A stretch of DNA of 10,699 nt from JBBUX01 sp037445775. GTDB lineage: Bacteria; Actinomycetota; Coriobacteriia; Anaerosomatales; PHET01. Both the position numbers and the translations under genes were made by a program. This document shows positions 1 to 6,098 of this stretch, one piece after another (position 1 is the first letter of the stretch; every line of letters starts with the position of its first letter). The notes beneath the pieces are model-generated. The model was not told the DNA's origin. It worked only from the letters and a program-made list of their open reading frames with translations, and did not search any database. The stretch covers positions 1 through 10,699 of the forward strand of contig JBBIJX010000056.1 of assembly GCA_037445775.1 (NCBI GenBank), written 5' to 3'.

Positions 1-109
1 AAGAGCCCTCCGCCGCTCTCCTTAGCCGCCCGAATCCCTCCCGAATCGCCTGTCCTCTGCCGCGCTTCCGCCGCAGCGCTATCCCGCCGACCCGGCACCG
101 AAGACGGAT

Positions 110-137
110 GGCCGGGGCCCGCATGAGGGCCCCGGCC
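110..137 (-). terminator. GC-rich hairpin after rplL (attenuator/terminator)
   Basis: A perfect 11-bp inverted repeat (110-120 with 127-137) surrounds a 6-nt loop, 47 nt downstream of the rplL stop. The minus-strand continuation (ATCCGTCTTC) is only weakly U-rich, so partial termination is more likely than complete termination. A partial terminator between rplL and rpoB is well known in E. coli and tunes the ratio of r-protein to RNA polymerase. Here rpoB would be expected just past the left edge, but it is not in the window. The remaining bases 1-109 contain no gene I can support. The last minus-strand bases (1-40) include purine-rich AAGGAG and GGAGGG runs that could be a ribosome-binding site for a gene starting outside. 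Confidence 0.7.
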
Positions 138-183
138 AATCGCATCCGTGCGCACCGGGCGGCGAGGCCCGGACGGTTGTCGC

Positions 184-567
184 CTACTTGAGGGAGACGG
201 CCGCGCCGGCCTCCTCGAGCTTGGTCTTGACCTCTTCGGCCTTGTCCTTCGCCGCAGCCTCGACCACGGGCTTCGGGGCGCCCTCGACCAGGTCCTTGGC
301 CTCCTTGAGGCCAAGGCCGGTGAGCTCGCGAACGACCTTGATGACGGCGATCTTGTTGTCGCCGAAGCCCTCGAGTACCACGTCGAAGCTGTCCTTCTCC
401 TCGACGGGCGCGGCCTCGGCGCCACCAGCGGCGGGCATCGCGCCCATCATCACCGGGGCGGCAGCCGACACGCCGAAGACCTCCTCGAGCTCCTTGACGA
501 GCTCAGACAGCTCGAGCGCGGGCATCTCCTTCAAAGCTTCGATGATCTCGTCCTTGCTGACAGCCAT
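184..567 (-). CDS. rplL: 50S ribosomal protein L7/L12
   Basis: Stalk protein of the large ribosomal subunit. Dimers bind the C-terminal helix of L10, and their mobile C-terminal domains recruit and activate translational GTPases such as EF-Tu, which is encoded upstream in this window. The 127-aa product has the normal family length and layout. Residues 1-30 form the N-terminal dimerisation helices (AVSKDEIIEALKEM), about 36-55 are an Ala/Gly/Pro-rich hinge, and 57-127 are the globular domain with the typical GFGDNKIAVIKVVRELTGLGLKEAK-type core. An AGAAGGAG ribosome-binding site lies upstream of the ATG. The gene follows rplJ by 70 nt with no promoter seen between them, so the two are co-transcribed and regulated through the L10 leader. 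Identification is essentially certain. Confidence 0.98.
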   Translation of the reverse strand: MAVSKDEIIEALKEMPALELSELVKELEEVFGVSAAAPVMMGAMPAAGGAEAAPVEEKDSFDVVLEGFGDNKIAVIKVVRELTGLGLKEAKDLVEGAPKPVVEAAAKDKAEEVKTKLEEAGAAVSLK

Positions 568-637
568 GTCTGTCTTCTCCTTCTGGTCACGCGACCCGGT
601 TCATCACCGGTCGCACAGGTTCGGTTAGGCGTACCGG

Positions 638-1156
638 TCAGGCCGCCTTCTGCTTGGCGATCGCGTCCACCACGGTGACGAACGCGCGCGCCGGGCCCGC
701 GAGCACCTGCACGGTGCCGCGCAACGGGTTCTGGATCGTGCCGAGCAGCTTCGCGAGGAGCTCCTCGCGCGACGGCAACGTCGCGATGGCCTTCACGCCC
801 TCAAGACCAACGACCTGGTTCGCAACCAGACCACCCTTCAGTTCGAGTGCCACGTGGTCCTTCGCGAACGTGGTGAGCGTCTTGGCAGGGGTCACCGGAT
901 CGCCTTCGACGAAGACGAACGCGGTGGGTCCTTCGAGGAACTCGTCGAGGTTCGGCAGCGCCAGTTCCCGGATCGCGATCTCAGTGAGCGAGTTCTTGTA
1001 GACCCTGACGTCGCATCCCACCTCGCGAAGCTTCACGCGAAGAGCCTGCATCTCCTTGACGGTGAGGCCGCGGTAGTCGGCCATGATGACAGCGTCCGCC
1101 GCGTTGAATCGCTCCTTGATCTCGACTACGCGAGCTTCTTTCGACGCATTCGGCAT
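638..1156 (-). CDS. rplJ: 50S ribosomal protein L10
   Basis: L10 anchors the L7/L12 stalk to 23S rRNA and, as the L10(L12)4 complex, represses its own mRNA. The protein is 172 aa. The N-terminal rRNA-binding domain shows the family motifs MADYRGLTV (about residues 25-33) and VYKNSL (52-57), and the Ala-rich C-terminal tail carries the L12-binding helix. The reading frame stays open for another 59 codons upstream, but I start at the ATG at 1156 for two reasons. It has a strong GGGAGGTG ribosome-binding site, and the MPNASKEARVVEIKERF start matches the family, whereas the extension falls in the structured leader RNA. It is followed by rplL in the same transcript. Confidence 0.97.
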   Translation of the reverse strand: MPNASKEARVVEIKERFNAADAVIMADYRGLTVKEMQALRVKLREVGCDVRVYKNSLTEIAIRELALPNLDEFLEGPTAFVFVEGDPVTPAKTLTTFAKDHVALELKGGLVANQVVGLEGVKAIATLPSREELLAKLLGTIQNPLRGTVQVLAGPARAFVTVVDAIAKQKAA

Positions 1157-1259
1157 GCACACACCTCCCTTCTTCAGCGCGCAGACCCGGCCGAGCGGCC
1201 CCGTTTCCGGAGCCACAGGTCGGGCCGCGGTTCCCTCGGCGTACAGCCGCTGAAACAGA

Positions 1260-1295
1260 CGCGACCCCCGCGCCGGGAAGGCAGCGGGGGCCGCG
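1260..1295 (-). terminator. Attenuator-type hairpin in the rplJL leader
   Basis: A 12-bp inverted repeat (1260-1271 with 1284-1295, one G-U pair) with a 12-nt loop is followed on the minus strand by TCTGTTTC, a short U-rich run. It lies between the L10-binding element and the rplJ start, about 100 nt upstream of the ATG. This is the usual place for a transcription attenuator controlled by L10(L12)4 binding to the leader. The weak U-run makes read-through likely. Confidence 0.6.
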
Positions 1296-1333
1296 AGCGT
1301 GAAACGTGAGTGCTCTGAGGATCGACTCCTCAT

Positions 1334-1413
1334 GCGGCCACCTCGGCAGGCGGGATCCGGCGGATCCCATTACGCCCGAACGCACTTCGGGCACCGGCTG
1401 TCTTCGGCAGCGG
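1334..1413 (-). ncRNA. L10 leader (ribosomal protein L10(L12)4-binding element)
   Basis: The 5' UTR of rplJ contains the hallmark elements of the conserved L10-leader family in the right order on the minus strand. First is GCCGAAGACAGCCGGTG (kink-turn-type 5' strand), then a perfect 7-bp hairpin (1374-1392). A single-stranded GTAAT follows, then a second perfect 7-bp hairpin (1352-1368), and the 3' strand is CCTGCCGAGG. The element mimics the L10-binding site of 23S rRNA, so excess L10(L12)4 binds it and lowers rplJL expression. It starts about 30 nt after the predicted transcription start and sits upstream of the attenuator hairpin at 1260-1295. Recognition is from motif memory. A covariance-model hit to the L10 leader family would settle it. 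Confidence 0.88.
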
Positions 1414-1450
1414 ATCGTGACGCGCTATGGATTTCTCAATGCGAGGCGGT

Positions 1451-1479
1451 AGTGTCCCCGCCCGGTGCGGGAATGTCAA
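1451..1479 (-). promoter_or_regulatory. Sigma70-type promoter for rplJ-rplL
   Basis: On the minus strand, a perfect TTGACA (-35, 1474-1479), a 17-nt spacer and GACACT (-10, 1451-1456; matches the consensus at positions 2, 4 and 6) lie in the 391-nt rplA-rplJ gap. The predicted start is near 1444, which gives an approximately 290-nt leader containing the L10-binding element and the attenuator hairpin. Within this gap, 1480-1547 holds no other recognisable element apart from a small GC hairpin (GACGGCGCGGGCGCCGTC) just after the rplA stop. Confidence 0.8.
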
Positions 1480-1547
1480 GCGCTTCCGAGACCGAGATCT
1501 GCCGGTATCTGCCTCCGTGGCGACGGCGCCCGCGCCGTCCGGGTCAG

Positions 1548-2255
1548 CTACGCCTCGAGTAGATTGCGCGTGATGGCCGGGTCGACCTTGACCCCGGGAC
1601 CCATCGTCGAGGTGACGGTGATCGACTTCAGGTACTTGCCCTTTGCGGCCGAGGGCTTCGCACGAACGATCTCGTCAAGCAGCGTCGCGTAGTTCTCGAC
1701 GAGCTGGCTCTCTTCGAACGACGCCCTGCCTACTGGAACATGAGCGATGCCGAACTTGTCCGCGCGATACTCGACGCGGCCCGCCTTGAGCTCCTTGATG
1801 ATCTGAGCGACGTTCATCGTGACGGTCCCGAGCTTGGGGTTGGGCATGAGACCGCGCGGTCCAAGTGCCTTACCCAGCTTGCCGACCTTGCCCATCATGT
1901 CGGGCGTCGCCACGGCGGCGTCGAAATCGAAGAAGCCCTTCTCGATCCGCGCTACGAGGTCGTCGGAGCCCACGACGTCGGCGCCGGCCGCCTCGGCCTC
2001 GCGCGCCTTCTCGCCCTCGGCGAAGACCGCGACACGGACATCCTTGCCGGTGCCGTGCGGGAGCGAGACGGAGCCGCGCACTTGCTGATCCGCTTGGCGC
2101 GTGTCGATCCCAAGCCGGAAGTGCGCCTCGACGGTCTCGTCGAACCTCGCCGGCGCGCACTCCTTCACGAGCCGCATCGCGTCGAGCGGACTGTAGAGCC
2201 GGTCACGCTCGATCTTGCCGGCCGCTTCGCGGTAGTTCTTTCCGTGCCGTGCCAT
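1548..2255 (-). CDS. rplA: 50S ribosomal protein L1
   Basis: L1 binds helices 76-78 of 23S rRNA to form the mobile L1 stalk that helps release E-site tRNA. In many bacteria it also represses translation of the L11-L1 mRNA. The 235-aa product has normal length and carries the L1 signature GPRGLMPNPKLGTVT at about 132-146. It has the usual two-domain arrangement and the C-terminal KGKYLKSITVTSTMGPGVKVD segment. The ATG at 2255 has a CAGGAGGCAGGAG ribosome-binding region. A hairpin resembling the rRNA L1 site lies directly upstream of it (see 2270-2306). The gene is second in the rplK-rplA pair, with 102 nt between them. Identification is certain. Confidence 0.98.
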   Translation of the reverse strand: MARHGKNYREAAGKIERDRLYSPLDAMRLVKECAPARFDETVEAHFRLGIDTRQADQQVRGSVSLPHGTGKDVRVAVFAEGEKAREAEAAGADVVGSDDLVARIEKGFFDFDAAVATPDMMGKVGKLGKALGPRGLMPNPKLGTVTMNVAQIIKELKAGRVEYRADKFGIAHVPVGRASFEESQLVENYATLLDEIVRAKPSAAKGKYLKSITVTSTMGPGVKVDPAITRNLLEA

Positions 2256-2269
2256 CTCTCCTGCCTCCT

Positions 2270-2306
2270 GTGGTCGCTAGCGGGCGCCCAGCAGGCACCC
2301 TCCCAC
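2270..2306 (-). promoter_or_regulatory. Candidate L1-binding hairpin in front of rplA
   Basis: On the minus strand, GTGG/CCAC closes an asymmetric internal loop (GA against GCTAGCGA). The loop is followed by a 7-bp stem, GGGTGCC/GGCGCCC, with loop TGCTG. The GGTGGGAG 5' side and the purine-rich 3' loop ending in GACCAC resemble the 23S rRNA site bound by L1. The rplA Shine-Dalgarno AGGAGG (2264-2269) starts directly after the closing CCAC, so a protein bound here would cover it. A separate 6-bp GC hairpin (2312-2326) lies just upstream. The structure is visible in the sequence, but L1 binding is inferred from the resemblance. Confidence 0.6.
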
Positions 2307-2357
2307 CGCTTGGCCCCGGCGGGGCCGCACGCATCTGACGAACGCCGGCCTCCGAGG

Positions 2358-2783
2358 CTACTCGGAGACCTCGATTCCCATCGAGCGCGCCGTTCCCGCG
2401 ATGATCTTCATCGCGGCATCGACGTCGTTCGCGTTCAGGTCCGGCATCTTGGTCTCGGCGATCTCGCGCAGCTGGTCCTTCGTCACCGTGGCGACCTTTG
2501 TCCGGTTCGGCGCGCCCGAGCCGCTCTCGATGCCGGCTGCCATCTTCAGCAGCACGGCCGCGGGCGGCGTCTTGATGATGTAGGTGAACGAGCGGTCCTC
2601 GTAGACCGTGATCTCTACCGGCAGGATCAGACCCTGACGGTCCTGCGTATCGGCGTTGAACGCCTGGCAGAACTGCATGATGTTGACCTGATGCTGACCG
2701 AGCGCGGGACCCACGGGAGGTGCGGGGTTGGCCTGACCGCCCGGGATCTGGAGCTTGATGAAGCCTGCTACCTTCTTGGCCAT
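2358..2783 (-). CDS. rplK: 50S ribosomal protein L11
   Basis: L11 binds the GTPase-associated region of 23S rRNA together with L10 and contributes to factor binding and stringent-response sensing. The 141-aa length is typical. The N-terminal domain has the Pro-rich PGGQANPAPPVGPALGQHQVN stretch (about 14-34), the target region of thiopeptide antibiotics. The C-terminal RNA-binding domain runs from about 70 to 141 and ends IIAGTARSMGIEVSE. Only a modest AAGGACGAG ribosome-binding site precedes the ATG at 2783. The gene follows nusG by 131 nt. No sigma70 promoter is clear in that gap, so transcription from the rpmG promoter is likely. Confidence 0.98.
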   Translation of the reverse strand: MAKKVAGFIKLQIPGGQANPAPPVGPALGQHQVNIMQFCQAFNADTQDRQGLILPVEITVYEDRSFTYIIKTPPAAVLLKMAAGIESGSGAPNRTKVATVTKDQLREIAETKMPDLNANDVDAAMKIIAGTARSMGIEVSE

Positions 2784-2830
2784 CTTTTTGACTCGTCCTT
2801 CTGCTGTACGCGCAGCCCGCCTAGCGCGGC

Positions 2831-2906
2831 CGCTCGGTTATCTGTCTATCGTCGCGGCCCGTCGCGAGAAGCGTCCGGCGAAGCTGCCGGCGCGAGGGAC
2901 CGAGCG
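2831..2906 (-). other. Structured spacer between nusG and rplK
   Basis: A perfect 8-bp inverted repeat (2831-2838 with 2899-2906) would close a 76-nt RNA domain starting 8 nt past the nusG stop codon. Inside it are two smaller perfect hairpins: CCGGC/GCCGG with a 6-nt loop (2875-2890) and TCGCG/CGCGA with a 6-nt loop (2852-2867). There is no U-tract after it, so it is not an ordinary terminator. It could be a regulatory leader for rplK-rplA or an RNA processing site. The function is unknown, and GC-rich sequence makes chance pairing possible. Confidence 0.4.
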
Positions 2907-2914
2907 CTTCCGTC

Positions 2915-3445
2915 CTAAATGCGGGTCACTTGGCCGAACTCCAGCTCGACCGGTGTCTCACGCCCGAAGATGGTCACCATGACCTTCAGTGTCGAGCGGT
3001 CGAGGTTGACCTCGGCGATCGTGCCGTCGAACTCGGCGAACGGACCAGACGTGACCTTCACGTTCATACCCTCGACGAAGTCGGTCGTGGTCTTCGCCTT
3101 CGGGCCAGCCTCGGTGCGCTTCATGATGCGGTTGAACTCATCACGGGACAGCGGGACGGGCTTGCCTTGGCTGCCCACGAACCCGGTGACGCCGGGCGTG
3201 TTGCGCACGACGTACCACGATTCGTCGTCGAGCTCCATCTGCACGAGAATGTAGCCTGGGAACACCTTCTTCTCGGAGGTGACCCTGCGGCCGCCCTCTT
3301 TGATGTCGGTCACAGACTCGGTCGGGATCTTCACGTCGAAGATCTTCTCCTGCATGCCCATCGACTCGATGCGATGCAGGAGGTTCGTCCGGACCTTGTT
3401 CTCGTAGCCGGAGTAGGTGTGGATGACGTACCAGCGCTTCGCCAT
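2915..3445 (-). CDS. nusG: Transcription termination/antitermination factor NusG
   Basis: NusG binds the RNA polymerase clamp and links it to Rho, to NusE/ribosomes, or to pausing signals. The 176-aa protein has an NGN domain (about 1-110) with the typical start MAKRWYVIHTYSGYENKV and the segment KVFPGYILVQM (60-70). A KOW domain (about 122-176) contains FVEGMNVKVTSGPFAEFDGTI. The open frame extends 19 codons further upstream into secE. I use the ATG at 3445 because the family starts exactly there and it lies 4 nt after the secE stop. No strong Shine-Dalgarno is visible, so translational coupling to secE is likely. Confidence 0.97.
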   Translation of the reverse strand: MAKRWYVIHTYSGYENKVRTNLLHRIESMGMQEKIFDVKIPTESVTDIKEGGRRVTSEKKVFPGYILVQMELDDESWYVVRNTPGVTGFVGSQGKPVPLSRDEFNRIMKRTEAGPKAKTTTDFVEGMNVKVTSGPFAEFDGTIAEVNLDRSTLKVMVTIFGRETPVELEFGQVTRI

Positions 3446-3449
3446 CGTG

Positions 3450-3749
3450 TCAGCCCAGATTCGAGAGCAGCTCGAGGGCCTGGACGACGATCGTGTCGAC
3501 AACGAACGTGAACGCCACGAAGAACAGCAGCGTGACTACGACAACGATGCTCGAGTTGATGACCTCAGGGCGATCCGGCCACACTACGCGCTTCATCTCC
3601 GAGCGCACGTCGCGCAGGTACTGAGCCAGGCGTGCGAAGATGCTCGGCTTTGAGGGCTTCGAGGGCTTGGACTTCTGCGCCTTCTCGGGCTTCGACTTGT
3701 CAGCCTTCGCCTTCATCATGTTCGGTTCGGCAGCGCTTGCCTTCGCCAT
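3450..3749 (-). CDS. secE: Preprotein translocase subunit SecE
   Basis: Essential small subunit of the SecYEG channel in the cytoplasmic membrane, where it clamps SecY. The 99-aa product has a Lys/Ser/Pro-rich N-terminal tail with KSKPSKPSKPS-type repeats (about 18-36). Next comes the conserved amphipathic segment with EMKRVVWP (51-58), then one membrane span (about 67-87). This is the single-span form common outside Enterobacteria. The frame is open upstream through the tRNA-Trp, but the ATG at 3749 follows a GGAAG ribosome-binding site and gives the expected length. The lysine-rich tail is longer than in minimal SecE proteins. It overlaps no neighbour, and nusG follows after 4 nt. Confidence 0.96.
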   Translation of the reverse strand: MAKASAAEPNMMKAKADKSKPEKAQKSKPSKPSKPSIFARLAQYLRDVRSEMKRVVWPDRPEVINSSIVVVVTLLFFVAFTFVVDTIVVQALELLSNLG

Positions 3750-3826
3750 AGTGTCTTCCGTCCGTTCTGTGGGCACGATGGCCCCGTACGATGCACGTCG
3801 CGGCCACTGTCGCGACGGGGTGGTAC

Positions 3827-3903
3827 TGGCAGGCCAGGAGGGACTCGAACCCCCAACATCCGGTTTTGGAGACCGGCGCTCTACCAATTGGAGCTACTGG
3901 CCT
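3827..3903 (-). tRNA. tRNA-Trp (CCA anticodon)
   Basis: A cloverleaf is visible on the minus strand. The acceptor stem AGGCCAG/CTGGCCT is perfect, the D-arm contains AGCTCCAATTGGTAGAGC, and the anticodon stem CCGGT/ACCGG flanks the loop CTCCAAA (anticodon CCA). The T-arm is GGGGG-TTCGAGT-CCCTC, with one imperfect pair. The discriminator is G, as expected for Trp, and the 3' CCA is genome-encoded (3827-3829). It sits between rpmG (25 nt upstream) and secE (77 nt downstream) in the same transcription unit, a known arrangement in several phyla. Confidence 0.97.
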
Positions 3904-3928
3904 TCGGTCCTGGGTCGTGACCCGTAGG

Positions 3929-4078
3929 TTACCGAGTCTCCTTGTGGAGCGTGTGGGTCTTGCACCACTTGCAGTACTTCTTGTACTCGATGCGCTCCGG
4001 GTTGTTCTGCTTGTTCTTGTTGGTCGTGTAGTTCCGGCGCTTGCACTCCGTGCACGCCAGCGTGACGAGCGTTCGCAT
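3929..4078 (-). CDS. rpmG: 50S ribosomal protein L33 (zinc-ribbon form)
   Basis: Small large-subunit protein near the E site. The 49-aa product begins MRTLVTLACTECKRRNYTT and ends YCKWCKTHTLHKETR. Two CxxC pairs (Cys9/Cys12 and Cys36/Cys39) mark the zinc-binding C+ version rather than the cysteine-less paralogue that some bacteria express under zinc limitation. An AGGAG ribosome-binding site lies upstream of the ATG. It is the first gene after the promoter at 4134-4163 and precedes tRNA-Trp-secE-nusG, matching the standard rpmG-secE-nusG order. Confidence 0.96.
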   Translation of the reverse strand: MRTLVTLACTECKRRNYTTNKNKQNNPERIEYKKYCKWCKTHTLHKETR

Positions 4079-4133
4079 CTTATCTCCTCATACGACCGCA
4101 CTCGATGGCATCGAGGCGCGGGCGCGGTAGGGT

Positions 4134-4163
4134 ACTCTAGCACCCGTTTTTCAGCACTGTCAA
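4134..4163 (-). promoter_or_regulatory. Sigma70-type promoter for rpmG-tRNA-Trp-secE-nusG(-rplKA)
   Basis: On the minus strand, a perfect TTGACA (4158-4163), an 18-nt spacer and TAGAGT (4134-4139) preceded by TGC, which gives an extended -10. The transcription start is predicted near 4127, about 50 nt before the rpmG ATG. The promoter lies directly after the tuf terminator, so this unit is separated from tuf. Confidence 0.82.
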
Positions 4164-4193
4164 ACCAAGTCGCGCCGGTTTTCGGCGGCGAAA

Positions 4194-4221
4194 CGGGGCC
4201 CGGCCACACGACCGGGCCCCG
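4194..4221 (-). terminator. Intrinsic terminator after tuf
   Basis: A 10-bp perfect GC stem (CGGGGCCCGG/CCGGGCCCCG) with an 8-nt loop, 24 nt after the tuf stop, is followed on the minus strand by GTTTCG. The stem is strong and the U-tract is short, as in many high-GC bacteria. It separates tuf from the next promoter at 4134-4163. Confidence 0.8.
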
Positions 4222-4245
4222 CACTATTCTTCAAGCGTACGGCGC

Positions 4246-5433
4246 CTACTTCAGAATCTTCGTGACACGTCCCGAACCCACGGTACGGCCGCCTTCGCGG
4301 ATAGCGAAACGCAGGCCCTCCTCCATCGCGATCGGGTTGATGAGCTCGCCCCTGATCTCGACGTTGTCGCCGGGCATGACCATCTCGGTGCCCTCAGGCA
4401 GGTGCGCCACGCCGGTCACGTCGGTGGTCCGGAAGTAGAACTGCGGGCGGTAGCCGTCGAAGAACGGCGTATGGCGGCCGCCCTCCTCCTTGGTCAGGAT
4501 GTAGACCTGGCCCATGAACTCGGTGTGCGGCGTGACCGAGCCCGGCTTGCACAGCACCTGGCCGCGCTCGATCTCAGTGCGGGCGATACCGCGGAGCAGC
4601 ACGCCGACGTTGTCGCCAGCCTGGGCCTCGTCGAGCAGCTTGCGGAACATCTCGACGCCGGTGACGACCGTCTTCTTGGTCTCCTCGTGGATACCGACGA
4701 TCTCGACGTCATCGCTCACGCGCACGACGCCGCGCTCAACACGGCCGGTGGCAACGGTACCGCGGCCGGTGATCGTGAAGACGTCCTCGATGGCCATCAG
4801 GAACGGCTTGTCGATCTCGCGCTCGGGCATCGGGATGTAGCTGTCCACGGCCTCGAGCAGCTCGTCGATCTTGCCGACCCACGCCTCGTCGCCCTCGAGC
4901 GCCTTGAGGGCAGAGCCCTGAACGATCGGCGTGTCGTCGCCGGGGAACTCGTACTCGGAGAGCAGGTCACGGACCTCCATCTCTACGAGCTCGATGAGCT
5001 CCGGATCGTCGACCATGTCGCACTTGTTCAGGAAGACGACGATGTAGGGGACGCCTACCTGGCGGGCGAGCAGGATATGCTCGCGAGTCTGGGCCATGGG
5101 GCCGTCCGTGGCGGCGATGACGAGGATTGCGCCATCCATCTGGGCCGCACCGGTGATCATGTTCTTCACGTAGTCGGCGTGGCCGGGGCAGTCGACATGC
5201 GCGTAGTGACGGTTCTCGGTCTGGTACTCGACGTGCGCGATGGCGATGGTGATGCCGCGCTCGCGCTCCTCGGGAGCCTTGTCGATCTGGTCGAACGGCG
5301 TGAAGTCAGCGAAGCCCTTCTCCGCCTGGCGCTTCGTGATCGCCGCGGTCAGCGTGGTCTTGCCGTGGTCTACGTGACCGATCGTACCGATGTTGACGTG
5401 CGGCTTGGTGCGCTCGAACTTCTGCTTCGCCAT
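4246..5433 (-). CDS. tuf: Translation elongation factor EF-Tu
   Basis: GTPase that brings aminoacyl-tRNA to the ribosomal A site. The 395-aa length is normal. GTP-binding motifs are intact: G1 GHVDHGKT (19-26), switch I RGITI (59-63), G3 DCPGH (81-85), G4 NKCD (136-139) and G5 GSALK (173-177). Beta-barrel domains II and III follow from about residue 205 and end GRTVGSGRVTKILK. A GGAGGAG ribosome-binding site precedes the ATG. Unusually for str-operon genomes, no fusA or rpsG is adjacent. Instead tuf follows tRNA-Tyr, tRNA-Thr and tRNA-Met without a visible terminator or promoter in the 150-nt gap. It is therefore probably expressed from the tRNA promoter, similar to the tRNA-tufB layout of E. 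coli. Confidence 0.98.
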   Translation of the reverse strand: MAKQKFERTKPHVNIGTIGHVDHGKTTLTAAITKRQAEKGFADFTPFDQIDKAPEERERGITIAIAHVEYQTENRHYAHVDCPGHADYVKNMITGAAQMDGAILVIAATDGPMAQTREHILLARQVGVPYIVVFLNKCDMVDDPELIELVEMEVRDLLSEYEFPGDDTPIVQGSALKALEGDEAWVGKIDELLEAVDSYIPMPEREIDKPFLMAIEDVFTITGRGTVATGRVERGVVRVSDDVEIVGIHEETKKTVVTGVEMFRKLLDEAQAGDNVGVLLRGIARTEIERGQVLCKPGSVTPHTEFMGQVYILTKEEGGRHTPFFDGYRPQFYFRTTDVTGVAHLPEGTEMVMPGDNVEIRGELINPIAMEEGLRFAIREGGRTVGSGRVTKILK

Positions 5434-5515
5434 GAGTCTCCTCCTTCGGGGGACCTTGTCGAGGGGCCGGACAGCCCTCTCTGTTCAACGGCCCTTCTCG
5501 TGACTTACGTACTCA

Positions 5516-5541
5516 CGCGCGAGGTGCGAAGGCCTCGCGCG
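5516..5541 (-). other. Hairpin in the tRNA-Met to tuf leader
   Basis: A perfect 9-bp inverted repeat (CGCGCGAGG/CCTCGCGCG, loop 8 nt) lies in the 150-nt gap between tRNA-Met and tuf. A 7-bp GCACCGG/CCGGTGC hairpin sits between it and the tRNA. Neither is followed by a U-tract, so neither looks like an intrinsic terminator. They may insulate or guide processing of the tRNA-tuf precursor (inference). Confidence 0.4.
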
Positions 5542-5583
5542 CTCTATTCCCAGCACCGGGCATCTCGCCGGTGCGCACTGCCC

Positions 5584-5660
5584 TGGTAGCGGTGGCTGGA
5601 CTCGAACCAGCGACGCCACGGGTATGAACCGTGTGCTCTAACCAACTGAGCTACACCGCC
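5584..5660 (-). tRNA. tRNA-Met (CAT anticodon, elongator-like)
   Basis: Minus-strand cloverleaf: acceptor GGCGGTG/CACCGCT (G-U first pair), D-arm GCTC/GAGC, anticodon arm CACGG-TTCATAC-CCGTG (anticodon CAT), T-arm GCTGG-TTCGAGT-CCAGC, discriminator A and an encoded CCA (5584-5586). The anticodon stem lacks the three consecutive G-C pairs of initiator tRNA. It is therefore an elongator tRNA-Met or, less likely, a lysidine-modified tRNA-Ile2. It is the last of three tandem tRNAs before tuf. Confidence 0.93.
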
Positions 5661-5700
5661 CAGATGTCCGGTACGTACTTATCCGGACCTGCATAGTCGA

Positions 5701-5776
<76 letters not shown>

Positions 5777-5812
5777 AAGAACGCGAACCTCCGGCTCGCG
5801 GGACATGTCGCG

Positions 5813-5897
5813 TGGTGGGGGCGCCTGGATTCGAACCAGGGTAGGCGTAGCCAACGGGTTTACAGCCCGTCCCCTTTAGCCACTCGGGCACACCCCC
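5813..5897 (-). tRNA. tRNA-Tyr (GTA anticodon)
   Basis: A class II tRNA on the minus strand, 85 nt including the encoded CCA (5813-5815). The acceptor is GGGGGTG/CGCCCCC with one U-G pair. The anticodon arm is ACGGG-CTGTAAA-CCCGT (anticodon GTA), and a long variable arm follows, as expected for bacterial tRNA-Tyr. The T-arm is CCTGG-TTCGAAT-CCAGG. It is the first gene after the promoter at 5980-6009. Confidence 0.97.
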
Positions 5898-5979
5898 ACG
5901 TGAGAATGGTTTGCTGCGCTGTACGCTTTTCAAGTTGCGCGCCGAGAATGAGCCCCCCGGCGGGGCTAGAGCAGACGGG

Positions 5980-6009
5980 ATGTTACTCCATCGCGGAAAG
6001 CCGTGTCAA
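5980..6009 (-). promoter_or_regulatory. Sigma70-type promoter for the tRNA-tuf unit
   Basis: On the minus strand, a perfect TTGACA (6004-6009), an 18-nt spacer and TAACAT (5980-5985). The start is predicted near 5973, about 75 nt before tRNA-Tyr. The 5' end of that leader could form a GC-rich hairpin (5951-5967). This is the only convincing promoter upstream of tRNA-Tyr, tRNA-Thr, tRNA-Met and tuf. Confidence 0.82.
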
Positions 6010-6071
6010 CGCCACACACGGCACCGGGCGTGTCTATCCTGCGCCCATACCCGGCGCGCTATCGAGCCGAA

Positions 6072-6095
6072 GCGGGACCGGCTGAGCGGCCCCGC
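6072..6095 (-). terminator. Possible terminator after the 206-aa protein gene
   Basis: A 9-bp stem (GCGGGGCCG/CGGTCCCGC, one G-U pair) with a 6-nt loop starts 3 nt after the stop codon at 6099. It is followed on the minus strand by TTCGGC, so there is no real U-tract. Its position and stability suggest a terminator separating the signalling cluster from the tRNA promoter. Confidence 0.5.
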
Positions 6096-6098
6096 GGA

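Noticed and set aside
1..109. Start of rpoB at the left edge
   Set aside because: Expected by gene order and there are AAGGAG-like runs, but no start codon or coding sequence can be confirmed inside the window.
1157..1333. N-terminal extension of L10
   Set aside because: The open frame covers the attenuator region of the leader RNA; the family start and the strong ribosome-binding site are at 1156.
1740..2918. Long plus-strand open frame (392 codons) opposite rplA and rplK
   Set aside because: It is antisense to two certain ribosomal protein genes, has an Arg/Leu/Asp-rich low-information composition typical of high-GC shadows, and no ribosome-binding site.
4402..5589. Long plus-strand open frame (395 codons) opposite tuf
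   Set aside because: Mirror frame of the highly biased tuf codons that runs into the tRNA-Met gene; no family motif.
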